The notes: generated by a model not told the origin, from the letters alone. DNA of 64,000 nucleotides from Candidatus Tectimicrobiota bacterium (GCA_026005175.1 BPKO01000006.1:174906-238905), one strand, 5' to 3'; numbered from the stretch's first letter, positions 26,317 through 39,222 are shown. Program-made: numbers and translations.

Positions 26317-28500
26317 ATGGACGACTTGCTGCAGCCGCTCAACCCACCCCAGCGCCAGGCGGTGCAGTGCACCGAAGGGCCGCTGCTCATCCTGGCCGGC
26401 GCCGGCTCGGGCAAGACGCGGGTGATCACGTACCGCATCGCGTACCTGATTCGCGCCTGCCAGGTGCCGCCGGCGCAGATCCTCGCCGTGACGTTTACCA
26501 ACAAGGCCGCCGAGGAAATGCGCCAGCGCGTGCAGCAGCTCCTGGGCGTCACCGCCCTGCCGGTGTGGGTGGCTACTTTTCACGCCACCTGCGCCCAGAT
26601 CCTGCGGCGCGAGGCGGCCGTCCTGGGCCTGTCGCCCCACTTCGTCATTTACGACACCGCCGAGCAGCTCACCCTGCTAAAGCAGTGCCAGCGCGAGCTC
26701 GACATCGACCCGGAGCTCTACCCGCCGCAGAGCCTGCTGCGGCGCATCAGCACGCTGAAAAACGAGCTCATCGACCCCGAGGCCTTCGTGCGCGAGGCGG
26801 CCGACTTTGGCCTCGACGAGAAAGTGGCCCGCCTCTACCCCCTCTACCAGCGCCGGCTGCGCCAGCAGGCGGCCGTCGACTTCGACGACCTCCTCATGCT
26901 CACCGTCGCGCTGTGGCAGCGCCACCCCGAGGTGCTGGCCCGCTACCAGCAGCGCTGGCGCTACGTCATGGTCGACGAGTACCAGGATACCAACGTCGCC
27001 CAGTACCACCTGCTGCGCCTGCTGACGGCCGCCTCGCGCAACCTGTGCGTGGTGGGCGACGACGACCAGAGCGTCTACCGCTTCCGCGGCGCCAACGTGC
27101 GCAATATCCTCGAGTTCGAGCGCGACTTTCCCGACGCCACGGTGATCAAGCTGGAGCAGAACTACCGCTCCACGGCCACCATTTTGGAAGCGGCCAACGC
27201 CGTGATCGCCAAAAACCCCCACCGTAAGGCCAAAACCCTGTGGACCACCAACCCGCGCGGCGAGCCGCTGGGCTACTTCTGCGCCCAGGACGAGGTGCAC
27301 GAGGCCGAGGTGATCTGCCAGAACCTCGTCGGCTTGCACCACCGCGAAGGCCTGCCCTGGGGGGCAATGGCCGTCTTTTACCGCACCAACGCCCAGTCGC
27401 GGGTGCTGGAAGACAGCCTGCGCCGCGCCGGCGTACCCTATCAGATCGTGGGCGCCCTGCGCTTTTACGACCGGCAGGAGATCCGCGACGTGCTCGCTTA
27501 CCTGCGCCTGCTGGTCAACCCGCAGGACATGCTGAGCCTGCGCCGCATCATCAACGTGCCGCGGCGCGGCATCGGCCCCACCACCTGGGGGCGGCTAGAA
27601 GCCCTGGCCGAGGCGCAGCAGCGCTTCGGCCTCGATGCCCTGGAGGCGCTGCTGGCCAGCGGCACCCTGGGCAAGGCGGCGCAGGAGAAGCTGCGCGCGT
27701 TTGCCGAGCTCCTGCGCGGCTTGCAAGCCGAGGTGCCCTATCTGGGGGTGGCCGATCTGGTACGCGAGGTGCTGGCGCGCACCGGCTACGCAGCGCAGCT
27801 CGAAGCCGAGGGCACCGCCGAAGCGCAGGCCCGCCTCGACAACCTCGGCGAGCTGATCAGCGCCGCCGACGAGTTCGAACGCCGCAGCGGCGGCGCCGGC
27901 CTGCAGGCTTTCCTAGAGCAGCTGGCGCTGCTGTCGGACCAGGACAGCTTCGACGCGAGCGGCGGCGCGGTGGTGCTCATGACCCTGCACGCCGCCAAAG
28001 GGCTGGAGTTCCCCGTGGTGTTCATTGCCGGTATGGAAAACGGCCTGCTGCCCCACAGCCGCGCCTTTGACGACCCGGCGGAGCTGGAAGAAGAGCGGCG
28101 CCTGTGCTACGTAGGGATGACGCGTGCCCAGCAGCGCCTCTTCCTCACCAGCGCCGCGCGCCGGCGCGTCTACGGCGTGCAGCAGCAGCATACCCCCTCG
28201 CTGTTCCTCGCCGACATCCCCGCCGCCTGCGTGCAGGACTACTCCCCCCAGCCAGTGCTGGCGCAGCTGCGCCAGCCCTGGAGCGCCGCCGCCCACTTCC
28301 CTCCCGCGGCCGCCCCCGCGGCCCCCGACGGCTCCCCCTACGCGGTGGGCACCCGGGTGTGGCACGCCCACTTTGGCCGTGGCGTGGTGCAAAAGCGCGA
28401 GGGAGAAGGGGAGGACCTCAAGCTCACCGTGCGCTTTGACGAGCACGGGGTGAAGAAGCTGCTGGTTAGGTTCGCCCCCCTGCAGCCGCTGCCCTCCTGA
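26317..28500 (+). CDS. pcrA: UvrD/PcrA-type ATP-dependent DNA helicase
   Basis: A 727-residue superfamily 1A helicase: GAGSGKT (Walker A, 28-34), TFTNKAAEEMRQR (Ia), DDLL, VDEYQDTN (Walker B), GDDDQSVYRFRGA (III), LEQNYRST (IV), LHAAKGLEFPVVFIAG (V) and EERRLCYVGMTRAQQRLF (VI). The C-terminal VWHAHFGRGVV tail resembles the PcrA RNA-polymerase-binding Tudor-like end. It unwinds DNA in repair and conflict resolution. An alternative GTG start at 26302 overlaps the glmU stop; ATG 26317 is preferred for its position next to the conserved LNPPQRQAV. Confidence 0.95.
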   Translation: MDDLLQPLNPPQRQAVQCTEGPLLILAGAGSGKTRVITYRIAYLIRACQVPPAQILAVTFTNKAAEEMRQRVQQLLGVTALPVWVATFHATCAQILRREAAVLGLSPHFVIYDTAEQLTLLKQCQRELDIDPELYPPQSLLRRISTLKNELIDPEAFVREAADFGLDEKVARLYPLYQRRLRQQAAVDFDDLLMLTVALWQRHPEVLARYQQRWRYVMVDEYQDTNVAQYHLLRLLTAASRNLCVVGDDDQSVYRFRGANVRNILEFERDFPDATVIKLEQNYRSTATILEAANAVIAKNPHRKAKTLWTTNPRGEPLGYFCAQDEVHEAEVICQNLVGLHHREGLPWGAMAVFYRTNAQSRVLEDSLRRAGVPYQIVGALRFYDRQEIRDVLAYLRLLVNPQDMLSLRRIINVPRRGIGPTTWGRLEALAEAQQRFGLDALEALLASGTLGKAAQEKLRAFAELLRGLQAEVPYLGVADLVREVLARTGYAAQLEAEGTAEAQARLDNLGELISAADEFERRSGGAGLQAFLEQLALLSDQDSFDASGGAVVLMTLHAAKGLEFPVVFIAGMENGLLPHSRAFDDPAELEEERRLCYVGMTRAQQRLFLTSAARRRVYGVQQQHTPSLFLADIPAACVQDYSPQPVLAQLRQPWSAAAHFPPAAAPAAPDGSPYAVGTRVWHAHFGRGVVQKREGEGEDLKLTVRFDEHGVKKLLVRFAPLQPLPS

Positions 28501-28525
28501 CAGGCAGGGCAGAACTTGCTATACT
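28497..28525 (+). promoter_or_regulatory. Sigma70 promoter of the gatCAB operon
   Basis: CTGACA (28497-28502), a 17-base spacer and TATACT (28520-28525) lie 26 bases before gatC. The -35 overlaps the pcrA stop codon. Confidence 0.7.
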
Positions 28526-28550
28526 TGCCGCTGCAAGGGGGAGAGCCGTC

Positions 28551-28835
28551 ATGATCAGCGAAGCCGACGTGGAACACGTGGCCAACTTGGCCCGCCTGGC
28601 CTTGAGCGCCGAGGAGAAGCGGCGCTTTGCCGCGCAGCTGGGCGCCATCCTCGGCTACATGCAGCAGCTTGGCAGCGTGCCTACCGCCGACGTGGAGCCA
28701 ACCTCGCACGTCCTCGACTTGGTCAACGTCTTTCGCGACGACACCGTGCAGCGGACCCTGACCCTGGCCGAAGCCCTGGCCAACGCGCCGGAGACCGCCC
28801 ACCACTACTTCGTCGTGCCGCGCGTCGTCGAGTAA
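28551..28835 (+). CDS. gatC: Asp-tRNA(Asn)/Glu-tRNA(Gln) amidotransferase subunit C
   Basis: A 94-residue protein with the GatC pattern: VEHVANLARLALSAEEKRRF, QLGAILGYMQQL, VEPTSHVLDL, LRDD-like FRDD and the C-terminal YFVVPRVVE. It clamps GatA to GatB in the heterotrimer. It leads the gatC-gatA-gatB operon, with a 6-base gap to gatA. Confidence 0.95.
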   Translation: MISEADVEHVANLARLALSAEEKRRFAAQLGAILGYMQQLGSVPTADVEPTSHVLDLVNVFRDDTVQRTLTLAEALANAPETAHHYFVVPRVVE

Positions 28836-28841
28836 ACCGCC

Positions 28842-30302
28842 ATGGAACTGTGGCGCTACACCGTCCACGAGCTGCACGCCCGCCTGTGCCGCGGCGAGAT
28901 CACCGCCACGGCGCTTACCGAAGCGGTGCTTTCCCGCCTGCACGCGGTCGAAGACCGCATTCATGCCTACTTGACGGTGACCGCCGAGCTGGCGCAAGAA
29001 CAGGCGGCAGCTGCAGACGCGGCGTTTGCCCGCGGGGAAGTGCGCTCGCCGCTGCAGGGTATTCCCCTGGCCATCAAGGACAACATCTGCACCCGAGGGG
29101 TGCGGACGACCTGCGCCTCGCGTATGCTCGAGCACTTCGTGCCCCCCTACGACGCCACGGTGGTGGAGCGCCTGCGCGCCGCCGGGGCGGTGCTGGTGGG
29201 CAAGACCAACCTCGACGAGTTCGCCATGGGCTCCTCGACGGAGAACTCGGCCTTTGTGGCCACCCGCAACCCCTGGGACCTGGAGCGGGTGCCGGGCGGC
29301 TCGAGCGGCGGCTCGGCGGCGGCGGTGGCGGCCGATGCCTGCATCGCCGCCCTGGGCTCGGATACCGGCGGCTCGATTCGCCTGCCGGCGGCAATGACCG
29401 GCGTCGTGGGGCTCAAGCCCACTTACGGCCGCGTGTCGCGCTACGGCCTGGTGGCCTTTGCTTCCTCGCTTGACCAGATCGGACCGCTCACCAAGGACGT
29501 GCACGACGCCGCCCTGCTCTTGCAGGCCATTGCCGGCCACGACCCGCGAGATGCCACCTCGGCCCCCGTGCCGGTGCCGGACTATACGCAGGCGCTGGGG
29601 CGTGGCGTGCAAGGGCTGACCCTGGGGGTGCCGCGCGAGTACTTCGTGGCTGGCATGGACCCGGAAGTCGAGGCGGCGGTGCGTGCCGCGGTGGCGCAGC
29701 TCGAGCAGCTGGGCGCCAAGTGCCTTGACGTCTCGCTGCCCCACACCCCGTACGCGGTGGCCACGTACTACATCCTGGCCAACGCCGAGGCCAGCTCCAA
29801 CCTGGCCCGCTACGACGGGGTGCGCTACGGCCTGCGGGTGGAGGCGCCCGACGTGGTCGAAATGTACCGGCGCACCCGCGCTGCCGGCTTTGGCGCCGAG
29901 GTAAAGCGCCGCATCATGCTCGGCACCTACGTGCTGAGTGCCGGCTACTACGAGGCTTACTACCGCAAGGCGCAGCAGCTGCGCACCCTCTTTCGCCGCG
30001 ACTTCCAGGAGGCGTTCCGCCGCTGCGACGTGCTGGCCACCCCTGTCTCCCCGGTGCCGGCGTTTCGCCTCGGCGAGCGCCTCGCCGACCCGCTGCAGAT
30101 GTACCTGGCCGATATCTTCACCATTCCCGTCAACCTCGCCGGCTTGCCGGCCATCTCCCTGCCCTGTGGCTTTACCGCCCAGGGGTTGCCCATCGGCCTG
30201 CAACTTATCGCGCCGCCGTTTGGCGAGGAGACGCTCCTGCAGGTGGCAGCGGCGTACGAAGCGGCCACGCCTTTTCACCGGCGCCAGCCGGCCCTGGCAT
30301 GA
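28842..30302 (+). CDS. gatA: Asp-tRNA(Asn)/Glu-tRNA(Gln) amidotransferase subunit A
   Basis: A 486-residue amidase-signature protein. The expected catalytic triad is visible: Lys79 (LAIKDNICT), Ser154 ([13 protein letters not shown]) and Ser178 (SDTGGSIR). [11 protein letters not shown] and [10 protein letters not shown] are GatA-specific blocks. It releases ammonia from glutamine and feeds it to GatB. It is followed by gatB, whose frame overlaps it by 4 bases at an alternative ATG. Confidence 0.97.
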   Translation: MELWRYTVHELHARLCRGEITATALTEAVLSRLHAVEDRIHAYLTVTAELAQEQAAAADAAFARGEVRSPLQGIPLAIKDNICTRGVRTTCASRMLEHFVPPYDATVVERLRAAGAVLVGKTNLDEFAMGSSTENSAFVATRNPWDLERVPGGSSGGSAAAVAADACIAALGSDTGGSIRLPAAMTGVVGLKPTYGRVSRYGLVAFASSLDQIGPLTKDVHDAALLLQAIAGHDPRDATSAPVPVPDYTQALGRGVQGLTLGVPREYFVAGMDPEVEAAVRAAVAQLEQLGAKCLDVSLPHTPYAVATYYILANAEASSNLARYDGVRYGLRVEAPDVVEMYRRTRAAGFGAEVKRRIMLGTYVLSAGYYEAYYRKAQQLRTLFRRDFQEAFRRCDVLATPVSPVPAFRLGERLADPLQMYLADIFTIPVNLAGLPAISLPCGFTAQGLPIGLQLIAPPFGEETLLQVAAAYEAATPFHRRQPALA

Positions 30303-30316
30303 AAGAGGAGGGCAGG

Positions 30317-31761
30317 ATGGAGTACGAAAGCGTCATTGGCCTGGAAGTCCACGCCCAGCTCCTGACCCGCTCCAAGCTCTTCTGTGGCTGCTCGACCGCC
30401 TTTGAGGCCGATCCCAACGACAACACCTGCCCGGTGTGCCTGGGCATGCCGGGGGTGCTGCCGGTGCTCAACCGCCAGGCGGTGGAGCTGGCCATCCGCA
30501 CCGGCCTGGCCGTGCAGGGAACCATCGCCACGACGTGCCGCTTTGCGCGCAAGAACTACTTCTACCCCGACTTGCCCAAGGGCTACCAGATCTCGCAGTA
30601 CGAGGAGCCGATCATCCAGGGCGGCTGGCTGGACATCGAGGTCAACGGCCAGCGCAAGCGCGTGCGCCTCATCCGCATCCACCTCGAAGAAGACGCTGGC
30701 AAGTCGATCCACGGCGAGCATCTGGCCGACCCCACCAAGAGCTACATCGACCTCAACCGCTGCGGCATCCCCCTGCTCGAAATCGTCAGTGCCCCCGACT
30801 TGCGCTCGCCCGAAGAGGCCAAGGCTTACCTGCAGCAGCTCAAAACCCTGCTCGAATACCTCGAAGTCTGCGACGGCAACATGGAGGAGGGCAGCCTGCG
30901 CTGCGACGCCAACGTCTCGGTGCGCCCCAAAGGCGCCCAGCGGCTGGGGACGCGCACGGAAATCAAGAACCTCAACTCCTTTCGCTTCTTGCAGCGGGCC
31001 CTGGAGTACGAAATCGAGCGCCAGATCGAGGTGCTGCGCCAGGGCGGCACGGTGGTGCAGGAAACCCGCCTTTTTGACGCCCAGCGCGGCATCACCCTGC
31101 CCATGCGCACCAAGGAAGAGGCCCACGACTACCGCTACTTCCCGGAGCCAGACTTGGTGCCGCTGCGCGTCGACGAGGCCTGGATCGCCCGCGTGCAGGC
31201 CAGCCTGCCGGAGCTGCCGGCGGCGCGCCGGCAGCGCTTCGTTACCCAGTACGGCCTGCCGGCGTACGACGCCGAGGTGCTCACCGCCTCGCGCGCCCTG
31301 GCCGACTACTTCGAGGCCACGGTGCAGCGCTTCCCGCAGCCCAAGGTGGTAAGCAACTGGGTCATGGGCGAGCTGCTGCGCGCCCTCCATCGCTTCCAGC
31401 ACACCCCGCCGCAGGCGCCACTGACCCCGGAGTACCTGGCCGAGCTGCTCCAGCTCCTCGATAGCGGGGTAATCAGCGGCAAAATCGCCAAGGCGGTCTT
31501 CGACGAGGTCTACGAGACCGGCCGGCGGCCCCGCGAGGTGGTGGAAGCAAAAGGCCTGGTGCAGATCAGCGACGCCGCGGCGCTGGAAGCGGTGATCCGG
31601 CGCGTGCTGGCAGAAAACGCGGCGCAAGTGGAGGCTTACCGCGGTGGCAAGAAGCAGATCTTTGGCTACCTGGTGGGGCAGACGATGAAAGCCACCCAGG
31701 GCAAGGCCAACCCGCAGCTGGTCAACCAGCTGCTGCGCCGCCTGCTTGAGGAAGACGGCCC

Positions 31762-31765
<4 letters not shown>
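30317..31765 (+). CDS. gatB: Asp-tRNA(Asn)/Glu-tRNA(Gln) amidotransferase subunit B
   Basis: A 482-residue GatB with [13 protein letters not shown], paired zinc cysteines (LFCGC and CPVCLGMPG), [36 protein letters not shown] and [10 protein letters not shown], then the tail domain ending in [12 protein letters not shown]. It phosphorylates misacylated tRNA and amidates it. ATG 30317 is chosen because GAGGAGG lies 6 bases upstream; ATG 30299 overlaps the gatA stop. Its presence implies indirect Gln-tRNA and/or Asn-tRNA synthesis. Confidence 0.97.
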
Positions 31766-34449
<2,684 letters not shown>

Positions 34450-34458
34450 GGTCCGGCC

Positions 34459-36582
34459 ATGCCCCGCCGCCGCGCTTTCTCTCTCCCGAGCGAGGCCCAG
34501 CTTCTGGCTCTACTGCAAGAACGGGCGCCCCAGGCAGCCAGCCTCCAGCAGCTGGCTGCCCATTTTCAGGTGCCGGAAGCGGCGCAGCCGGCCTTGCGCC
34601 GGCGCCTGCACGACTTGGTGCGGCGCGGGCGCGTGCAGCTCCGGGAGGGACGCTACTTCCTGCCGCCGCGGCCGCAGACCCTGGTGGGGGTTGTACAGCG
34701 GCACGAGGACGGCTACGGCTTCTTCGTGCCGGACGACCGCACCCAGGCCGACGTCTACTTGCCACGCCACGCCATGCGCGGCGTGCTGCACGGCGACCGG
34801 GTGCGGGTACGGGTGGAGACGGGGCGCGACGGGCGGCGCCGCGGCCGCGTTGTCCAGGTGCTGGCACGCGGCCAGAGCGACGTCATCGGGACAGTGCGCT
34901 ATGCAGGCCGGCGCTACTGGCTGGTGCCGCTTGAGCCACACCGCTGCCCCCAAGTTGCCCTCCCGGCGCGCACGCGGCAGGAGGCCAAACCGGGACAACT
35001 GGCGGTGGTCGAGCTCACCGGCTTCCGCGGCGCTCAGCCGCAAGGGCGCCTGCGCGAGCTGCTGGGGGAGGCCGGGGACCCCGGCATGGCGCTCGCGCTC
35101 GTGCTGCGCAAGTACGACCTGCCGCGCGCCTTTCCGCCGGAAGTAGAAGCCGAAGCCGAGGCCGTCGCCCGCCCTGTAGACGATGAGGGGCGCGGGCGGC
35201 GCGACCTGCGCTCGCTGCTCACGTTTACCATCGACGGCGAGACGGCACGCGACTTTGACGATGCGGTGTCGCTGGAAGAGCTGCCTAGTGGCCACTATCG
35301 CCTTGGCGTGCACATCGCCGATGTGAGCCACTACGTGCGCGAGGATTCGGCTCTCGACCGCGAGGCTTTCCGGCGGGGCACCAGCGTCTACTTTCCCGAT
35401 CGCGTCATTCCCATGCTGCCGGACCGCCTGTCGAGTGACCTCTGCTCCCTGCGGCCGGCGAGCGATCGGCTGACCATGAGTCTGCTTATCGAGCTGACGC
35501 CGGCCGGCGAGCCACGGGGCTACGAGCTCGTCGACGCGGTCATCCACAGCCGGGCGCGCCTCACCTACCGCCAGGTTGCCGCCTACTTGGAGGGCGACCG
35601 CCGCGCCCTCGCGGGAACACCTGCGGCCCTCGGCGAGGTGCTAGCGCGCATGGCGGCGTTGGCGCAACGGCTGCGGCAGCGGCGGCTGCGGGCAGGAAGC
35701 CTCGACTTTGACTTGCCGGCTTCAGACCTCGTCCTCGACCACGAGGGCAACATCGAGCGCATCCTGCGCGCCGAGCGCACCGCGGCGCACCTGCTCATCG
35801 AGGAATTCATGCTGCTGGCTAACCGCACGGTGGCCGCGCACCTGGCGCGGCGCCGCGTGCCGACGCTGTACCGCGTGCATGCCCCGCCCGAAGCCTCCAA
35901 GATCGCCCAGTTCAACGCCTTTGTGCAAGCCCTGGGCTACCGCGTCCACACCAAGGCAGGCGCCATCCGGCCGCGGGCGGTGCAGGCCGTGCTGCAGCAA
36001 GCCCAGGGCAAACCCGAAGAGCGCCTGATCAACCACTTGCTGCTGCGCACCCTGCAGCGGGCGTGCTACGCCACCGAGAACACCGGCCACTTTGCCCTGG
36101 CCTTTCCCCACTACACCCACTTTACTTCGCCCATCCGCCGCTATCCCGACCTGGTGGTGCACCGGCTGCTGCGCGAAGCCGCCCGGCCACGCGGCATGCC
36201 GGCCGCACGGCGGGCCTTTTGGGCGCAGCGCTTGCCCGAAATCGCCGCCCACGCCTCGCAACGCGAGCGCCTTGCCGAAGAAGCCGAGCGCGAGGTGGTG
36301 GAGCGCAAGAAAGTCGAATTCATGCGCGACAAAGTGGGGCAGGCCTTCACTGGCGTCATCACCGGGGTCACCGGCTTCGGGCTTTTCGTCGAGCTCGAAG
36401 ACCTGCTGGTAGAAGGGCTGGTGCCCCTCGCCCGCCTGCCCGGGGCCTTTGTCCACCACCCGCAGCGCCACTGCCTGCTCAACCCGAAGACAGGACAAGC
36501 CTATCGCCTCGGCGACCGCCTGCGCGTGCGCCTCGAGCGCGTCCATCGCGAGCGCGGCCGCCTCGACTTCTCCCTCTGCTAA
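34459..36582 (+). CDS. rnr: Ribonuclease R (RNB family exoribonuclease)
   Basis: A 707-residue protein in RNase R order: N-terminal winged-helix, cold-shock domains (HEDGYGFFVPDD), RNB domain with the metal site in TARDFDDAVSL and VHIADVSHYV, and a C-terminal S1 domain (FTGVITGVTGFGLFVELED). NRTVAAHLAR, HFTSPIRRYPDLVVHR and ASQRERLAEEAER are typical. It degrades structured RNA 3' to 5'. It lies just upstream of smpB and tmRNA, with which RNase R cooperates in trans-translation. Confidence 0.96.
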   Translation: MPRRRAFSLPSEAQLLALLQERAPQAASLQQLAAHFQVPEAAQPALRRRLHDLVRRGRVQLREGRYFLPPRPQTLVGVVQRHEDGYGFFVPDDRTQADVYLPRHAMRGVLHGDRVRVRVETGRDGRRRGRVVQVLARGQSDVIGTVRYAGRRYWLVPLEPHRCPQVALPARTRQEAKPGQLAVVELTGFRGAQPQGRLRELLGEAGDPGMALALVLRKYDLPRAFPPEVEAEAEAVARPVDDEGRGRRDLRSLLTFTIDGETARDFDDAVSLEELPSGHYRLGVHIADVSHYVREDSALDREAFRRGTSVYFPDRVIPMLPDRLSSDLCSLRPASDRLTMSLLIELTPAGEPRGYELVDAVIHSRARLTYRQVAAYLEGDRRALAGTPAALGEVLARMAALAQRLRQRRLRAGSLDFDLPASDLVLDHEGNIERILRAERTAAHLLIEEFMLLANRTVAAHLARRRVPTLYRVHAPPEASKIAQFNAFVQALGYRVHTKAGAIRPRAVQAVLQQAQGKPEERLINHLLLRTLQRACYATENTGHFALAFPHYTHFTSPIRRYPDLVVHRLLREAARPRGMPAARRAFWAQRLPEIAAHASQRERLAEEAEREVVERKKVEFMRDKVGQAFTGVITGVTGFGLFVELEDLLVEGLVPLARLPGAFVHHPQRHCLLNPKTGQAYRLGDRLRVRLERVHRERGRLDFSLC

Positions 36583-36617
36583 AAAATGGGGTCAGAGTAC
36601 ATTTTCTGGTGGCCGCG

Positions 36618-36646
36618 TTGCCGAACGGCAGCCGGCGGGGTATATT
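36618..36646 (+). promoter_or_regulatory. Candidate sigma70 promoter of smpB
   Basis: TTGCCG (36618-36623), a 17-base spacer and TATATT (36641-36646) lie 35 bases before the smpB start codon. Confidence 0.55.
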
Positions 36647-36681
36647 CTAGAGTGCCTCCAGCGGGCGGCGAGGATTTCGGC

Positions 36682-37143
36682 ATGGCTGACAACGGCAAGA
36701 AAATTGTCTGTGTCAATCGTAGAGCGCGCTTCGACTACGAGATCCTCGAGACGTTGGAAGCCGGCTTGGTCTTGCAGGGAACCGAAGTCAAGTCCCTGCG
36801 CCAGGGCAAAGTGAGCCTCAAAGATGCCTACGCCGACATCGAAGACGGCGAGGTGTACTTGCGGCACGCCCACATTAGCCCCTACGAGGGGGGTGGCTAC
36901 GTCAACCACGACCCGGAGCGGCCGCGCAAGCTACTGCTGCACAAGCAGGAAATCAAGCGCCTCATCGGCAAAACGCAGGAGCGGGGCTTGACGCTGATTC
37001 CCACGCGCATTTACTTCACGCGTGGCAAGGCCAAAGTTGAGCTCGGTCTGGCGCGAGGCAAGAAGCAGTACGACAAGCGCGAAGAACTCAAGCGCCGCAG
37101 TGCCAAGCGTGACGTAGAGCGGGCCCTGCGGGGCGAAGAATAG
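36682..37143 (+). CDS. smpB: SsrA-binding protein SmpB
   Basis: A 153-residue protein with RARFDYEILETLEAGLVLQGTEVKSL, VYLRHAHISPYE, HDPERPRKLLLHKQEI, GLTLIPTRIYF and the basic C-terminal tail KKQYDKREELKRR. It delivers tmRNA to stalled ribosomes. The tmRNA gene starts one base after its stop, so the two are probably co-transcribed. Confidence 0.97.
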   Translation: MADNGKKIVCVNRRARFDYEILETLEAGLVLQGTEVKSLRQGKVSLKDAYADIEDGEVYLRHAHISPYEGGGYVNHDPERPRKLLLHKQEIKRLIGKTQERGLTLIPTRIYFTRGKAKVELGLARGKKQYDKREELKRRSAKRDVERALRGEE

Positions 37144-37144
37144 A

Positions 37145-37505
37145 GGGGGCGAACAGGGTTCGACGGAGGTACATGAGGTCACAGTTGCATGCCGAGGGCT
37201 CCGCTGGCCTCGTAAAAAAGCGGAACAACAACAACTGCCAACGATTACGAATTGGCACTGGCTGCGTAATCACCCAGCCAGCGTCCTCCCGTCAGGCGCC
37301 CACCTTGACGGATGAGGGCGTCAGAGCAGTGGGCTAGCCTTTTCCCTTCCGCGCCTGGGGAAGGGAAAGGCGAAGCGCCAACCGGGCTAGCCTTCTCCTT
37401 GCCCTGCCGGGGAGGTTGGGAGGAGGCGAAACGCACTCCCCGGATAAGCATGTAGAGACTGTGGCTGAAGGCTTCCGGACGTGGGTTCGATTCCCACCGC
37501 CTCCA
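37145..37505 (+). ncRNA. ssrA: Transfer-messenger RNA (tmRNA)
   Basis: The 5' GGGGGCG pairs with the 3' CGCCTCC; the T arm is GTGGGTTCGATTCCCAC and the discriminator is A, without an encoded CCA. The tag frame ends at TAA 37267-37269. By analogy with the AACU-preceded resume codon of other tmRNAs, it begins at GCC 37237, giving ANDYELALAA, close in length and end to the E. coli tag. GC-rich pseudoknot sequences fill 37280-37440. The molecule rescues ribosomes and tags the nascent chain for proteolysis. Confidence 0.95.
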
Positions 37506-37508
37506 CTG

Positions 37509-37543
37509 GCGCCGCCACCTGCGGGTGGCGGCGCTTTTTGTTT
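37509..37543 (+). terminator. Strong rho-independent terminator after tmRNA
   Basis: An 11-base perfect stem, GCGCCGCCACC (37509-37519) with GGTGGCGGCGC (37524-37534), is followed by TTTTTGTTT. Confidence 0.92.
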
Positions 37544-37580
37544 CTCCTTCCCAAAAGCCGTTCTGACCGCCTGCGGTGAC

Positions 37581-37608
37581 TTGACTTTTTGCCCAGAAGC
37601 GAGAGAAT
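37581..37608 (+). promoter_or_regulatory. Candidate promoter of the second peptide importer
   Basis: TTGACT (37581-37586) is followed after 16 bases by GAGAAT (37603-37608), about 45 bases before the binding-protein start. The -10 is weak. Confidence 0.35.
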
Positions 37609-37652
37609 AGGGCGGCCGCAAAAGCCGCTGACCCCGGGAGAGGAGAAGAGCG

Positions 37653-39215
37653 ATGCGCCGGATAGCTTGGGTGGCAGCCCTGCTGGTGGTATGGGCGGCA
37701 GGGGCCTGGGGCGTAACGCTGCGGGTGATTCCCCATGCCGACCTCAAAAACCTCGACCCCATCTGGACCACGGCGTACATTACCCGCAACCACGGCTACA
37801 TGATCTATGACACCCTCTTTGCCCTCGACGCCAACCTGCAGCCGCAGCCGCAGATGGTAGAGAGCTGGGAAGTAAGCGACGACGGGCTCACTTACACCTT
37901 CCGGCTGCGCCCGGGGCTCAAGTGGCACGACGGCACGCCGGTGCGGGCTGCCGACTGCGTGGCTTCCATCAAGCGCTGGGGCAAGCGCGACGGCATGGGG
38001 CAAAAGCTCATGGACTTTACCGCGGCGCTGGAAGTGGTGGACGAGCGCACCTTCGTGCTGCGGCTGAAAGAGCCTTACGGGCTGGTGCTGCACTCGCTGG
38101 GCAAAATCAGCAGCAACGTGCCCTTCATGATGCCCGAGCGCCTGGCGCAGACCGACGCCTTCACCCAAATCACCGAGCCCATTGGCTCGGGACCGTTCAT
38201 TTTCAAGAAAGACGAATGGGTTCCTGGCCACAAGGTGGTTTACGTCCGCAACCCGGCGTACGTGCCGCGCCCCGAACCTCCCAGCTTTGCGGCCGGAGGC
38301 AAGCGCGTTTACGTGGACCGCGTGGAGTGGCTCTACATTCCCGACCCGGCCACCGCGCAGGCGGCGCTGACGGCTGGGGAAGTGGACTACTACGAGCGGC
38401 CACCGGTGGACTTGCTGCCGCTGATGGAGAAGCATCCCGACATCGAAGTGGCGATCATCGACCCGCTGGGGACGCAGGGATGGCTGCGACCCAACCACCT
38501 GCACCCGCCCTTTAATCACAAAAAGGCGCGGCAGGCGCTGCTGTGGATGGTGAAGCAAGAAGACTACATGCGGGCTATCATCGGCGACCCCAAGTACTGG
38601 CGGGTGTGCGGGGCGTACTTCATGTGCGGCACGCCGCTGGAAACGGACGTGGGTGCCGAGCCGCTGCTGCAGCAGGACCTAGAAAAAGCACGGCAGCTGA
38701 TGCAAGAGGCGGGCTACGACGGGCGGCCCATCATCATCATGGACCCCACGGACATTCCCATCCTGCACGGCGCGACGCTGGTCACCGCGCGGCTGCTGCG
38801 CAAGATCGGCGTCAACGTGCAGGTGCAGGCCATGGACTGGAGCACCCTCACCTCGCGGCGGGCAGAAAAGAAGCCCCCTGAAGAGGGCGGCTGGCACATC
38901 TTCCACACCTGGGCCACCGGCGCCGATGTGGCTTCCCCGGTCGCCAACATCGGCATCTCGGGGGGCTGTGAGGAGCGGGCCTGGTTTGGCTGGCCCTGCG
39001 ACGAGCGCATCGAAAAGCTGCGCGACCAGTGGGCCCGCACCACCGATCCGCAAAAGCAGAAAGAACTCGTCATCGAGCTGCAGCGGGTGCTCTACGACGT
39101 GGTGCCTTACGTCAACTACGGGCAGTGGTTTTTGCCCACGGCGTACCGCAAGACCCTGCGCGGGGTGATCGTGTCGCCGGTGCCGTTTTTCTGGAATATC
39201 CGCAAAGTGGAGTGA
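37653..39215 (+). CDS. Peptide-type ABC transporter substrate-binding protein (SBP family 5)
   Basis: A 520-residue exported binding protein with a Sec signal peptide (residues 1-20, ending AAGAWG). Family 5 blocks: QPQMVESWEVSDDGLTYTFRL, GLKWHDGTPVRAADCVASI, GSGPFIFKKDEW and NHKKARQALLWMVKQEDYM. GGGAGAGG precedes the ATG. It is followed by DppB- and DppC-type permeases and no ATPase. It resembles periplasmic binding proteins for peptides or small polar solutes; the ligand is unknown. Confidence 0.94.
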   Translation: MRRIAWVAALLVVWAAGAWGVTLRVIPHADLKNLDPIWTTAYITRNHGYMIYDTLFALDANLQPQPQMVESWEVSDDGLTYTFRLRPGLKWHDGTPVRAADCVASIKRWGKRDGMGQKLMDFTAALEVVDERTFVLRLKEPYGLVLHSLGKISSNVPFMMPERLAQTDAFTQITEPIGSGPFIFKKDEWVPGHKVVYVRNPAYVPRPEPPSFAAGGKRVYVDRVEWLYIPDPATAQAALTAGEVDYYERPPVDLLPLMEKHPDIEVAIIDPLGTQGWLRPNHLHPPFNHKKARQALLWMVKQEDYMRAIIGDPKYWRVCGAYFMCGTPLETDVGAEPLLQQDLEKARQLMQEAGYDGRPIIIMDPTDIPILHGATLVTARLLRKIGVNVQVQAMDWSTLTSRRAEKKPPEEGGWHIFHTWATGADVASPVANIGISGGCEERAWFGWPCDERIEKLRDQWARTTDPQKQKELVIELQRVLYDVVPYVNYGQWFLPTAYRKTLRGVIVSPVPFFWNIRKVE

Positions 39216-39222
39216 GGCGGAA

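Noticed and set aside
37280..37440. Repeated GGGCTAGCCTT elements near 37330 and 37383 as mobile DNA or an attachment site
   Set aside because: They lie inside the tmRNA pseudoknot region and are better explained as structural RNA.
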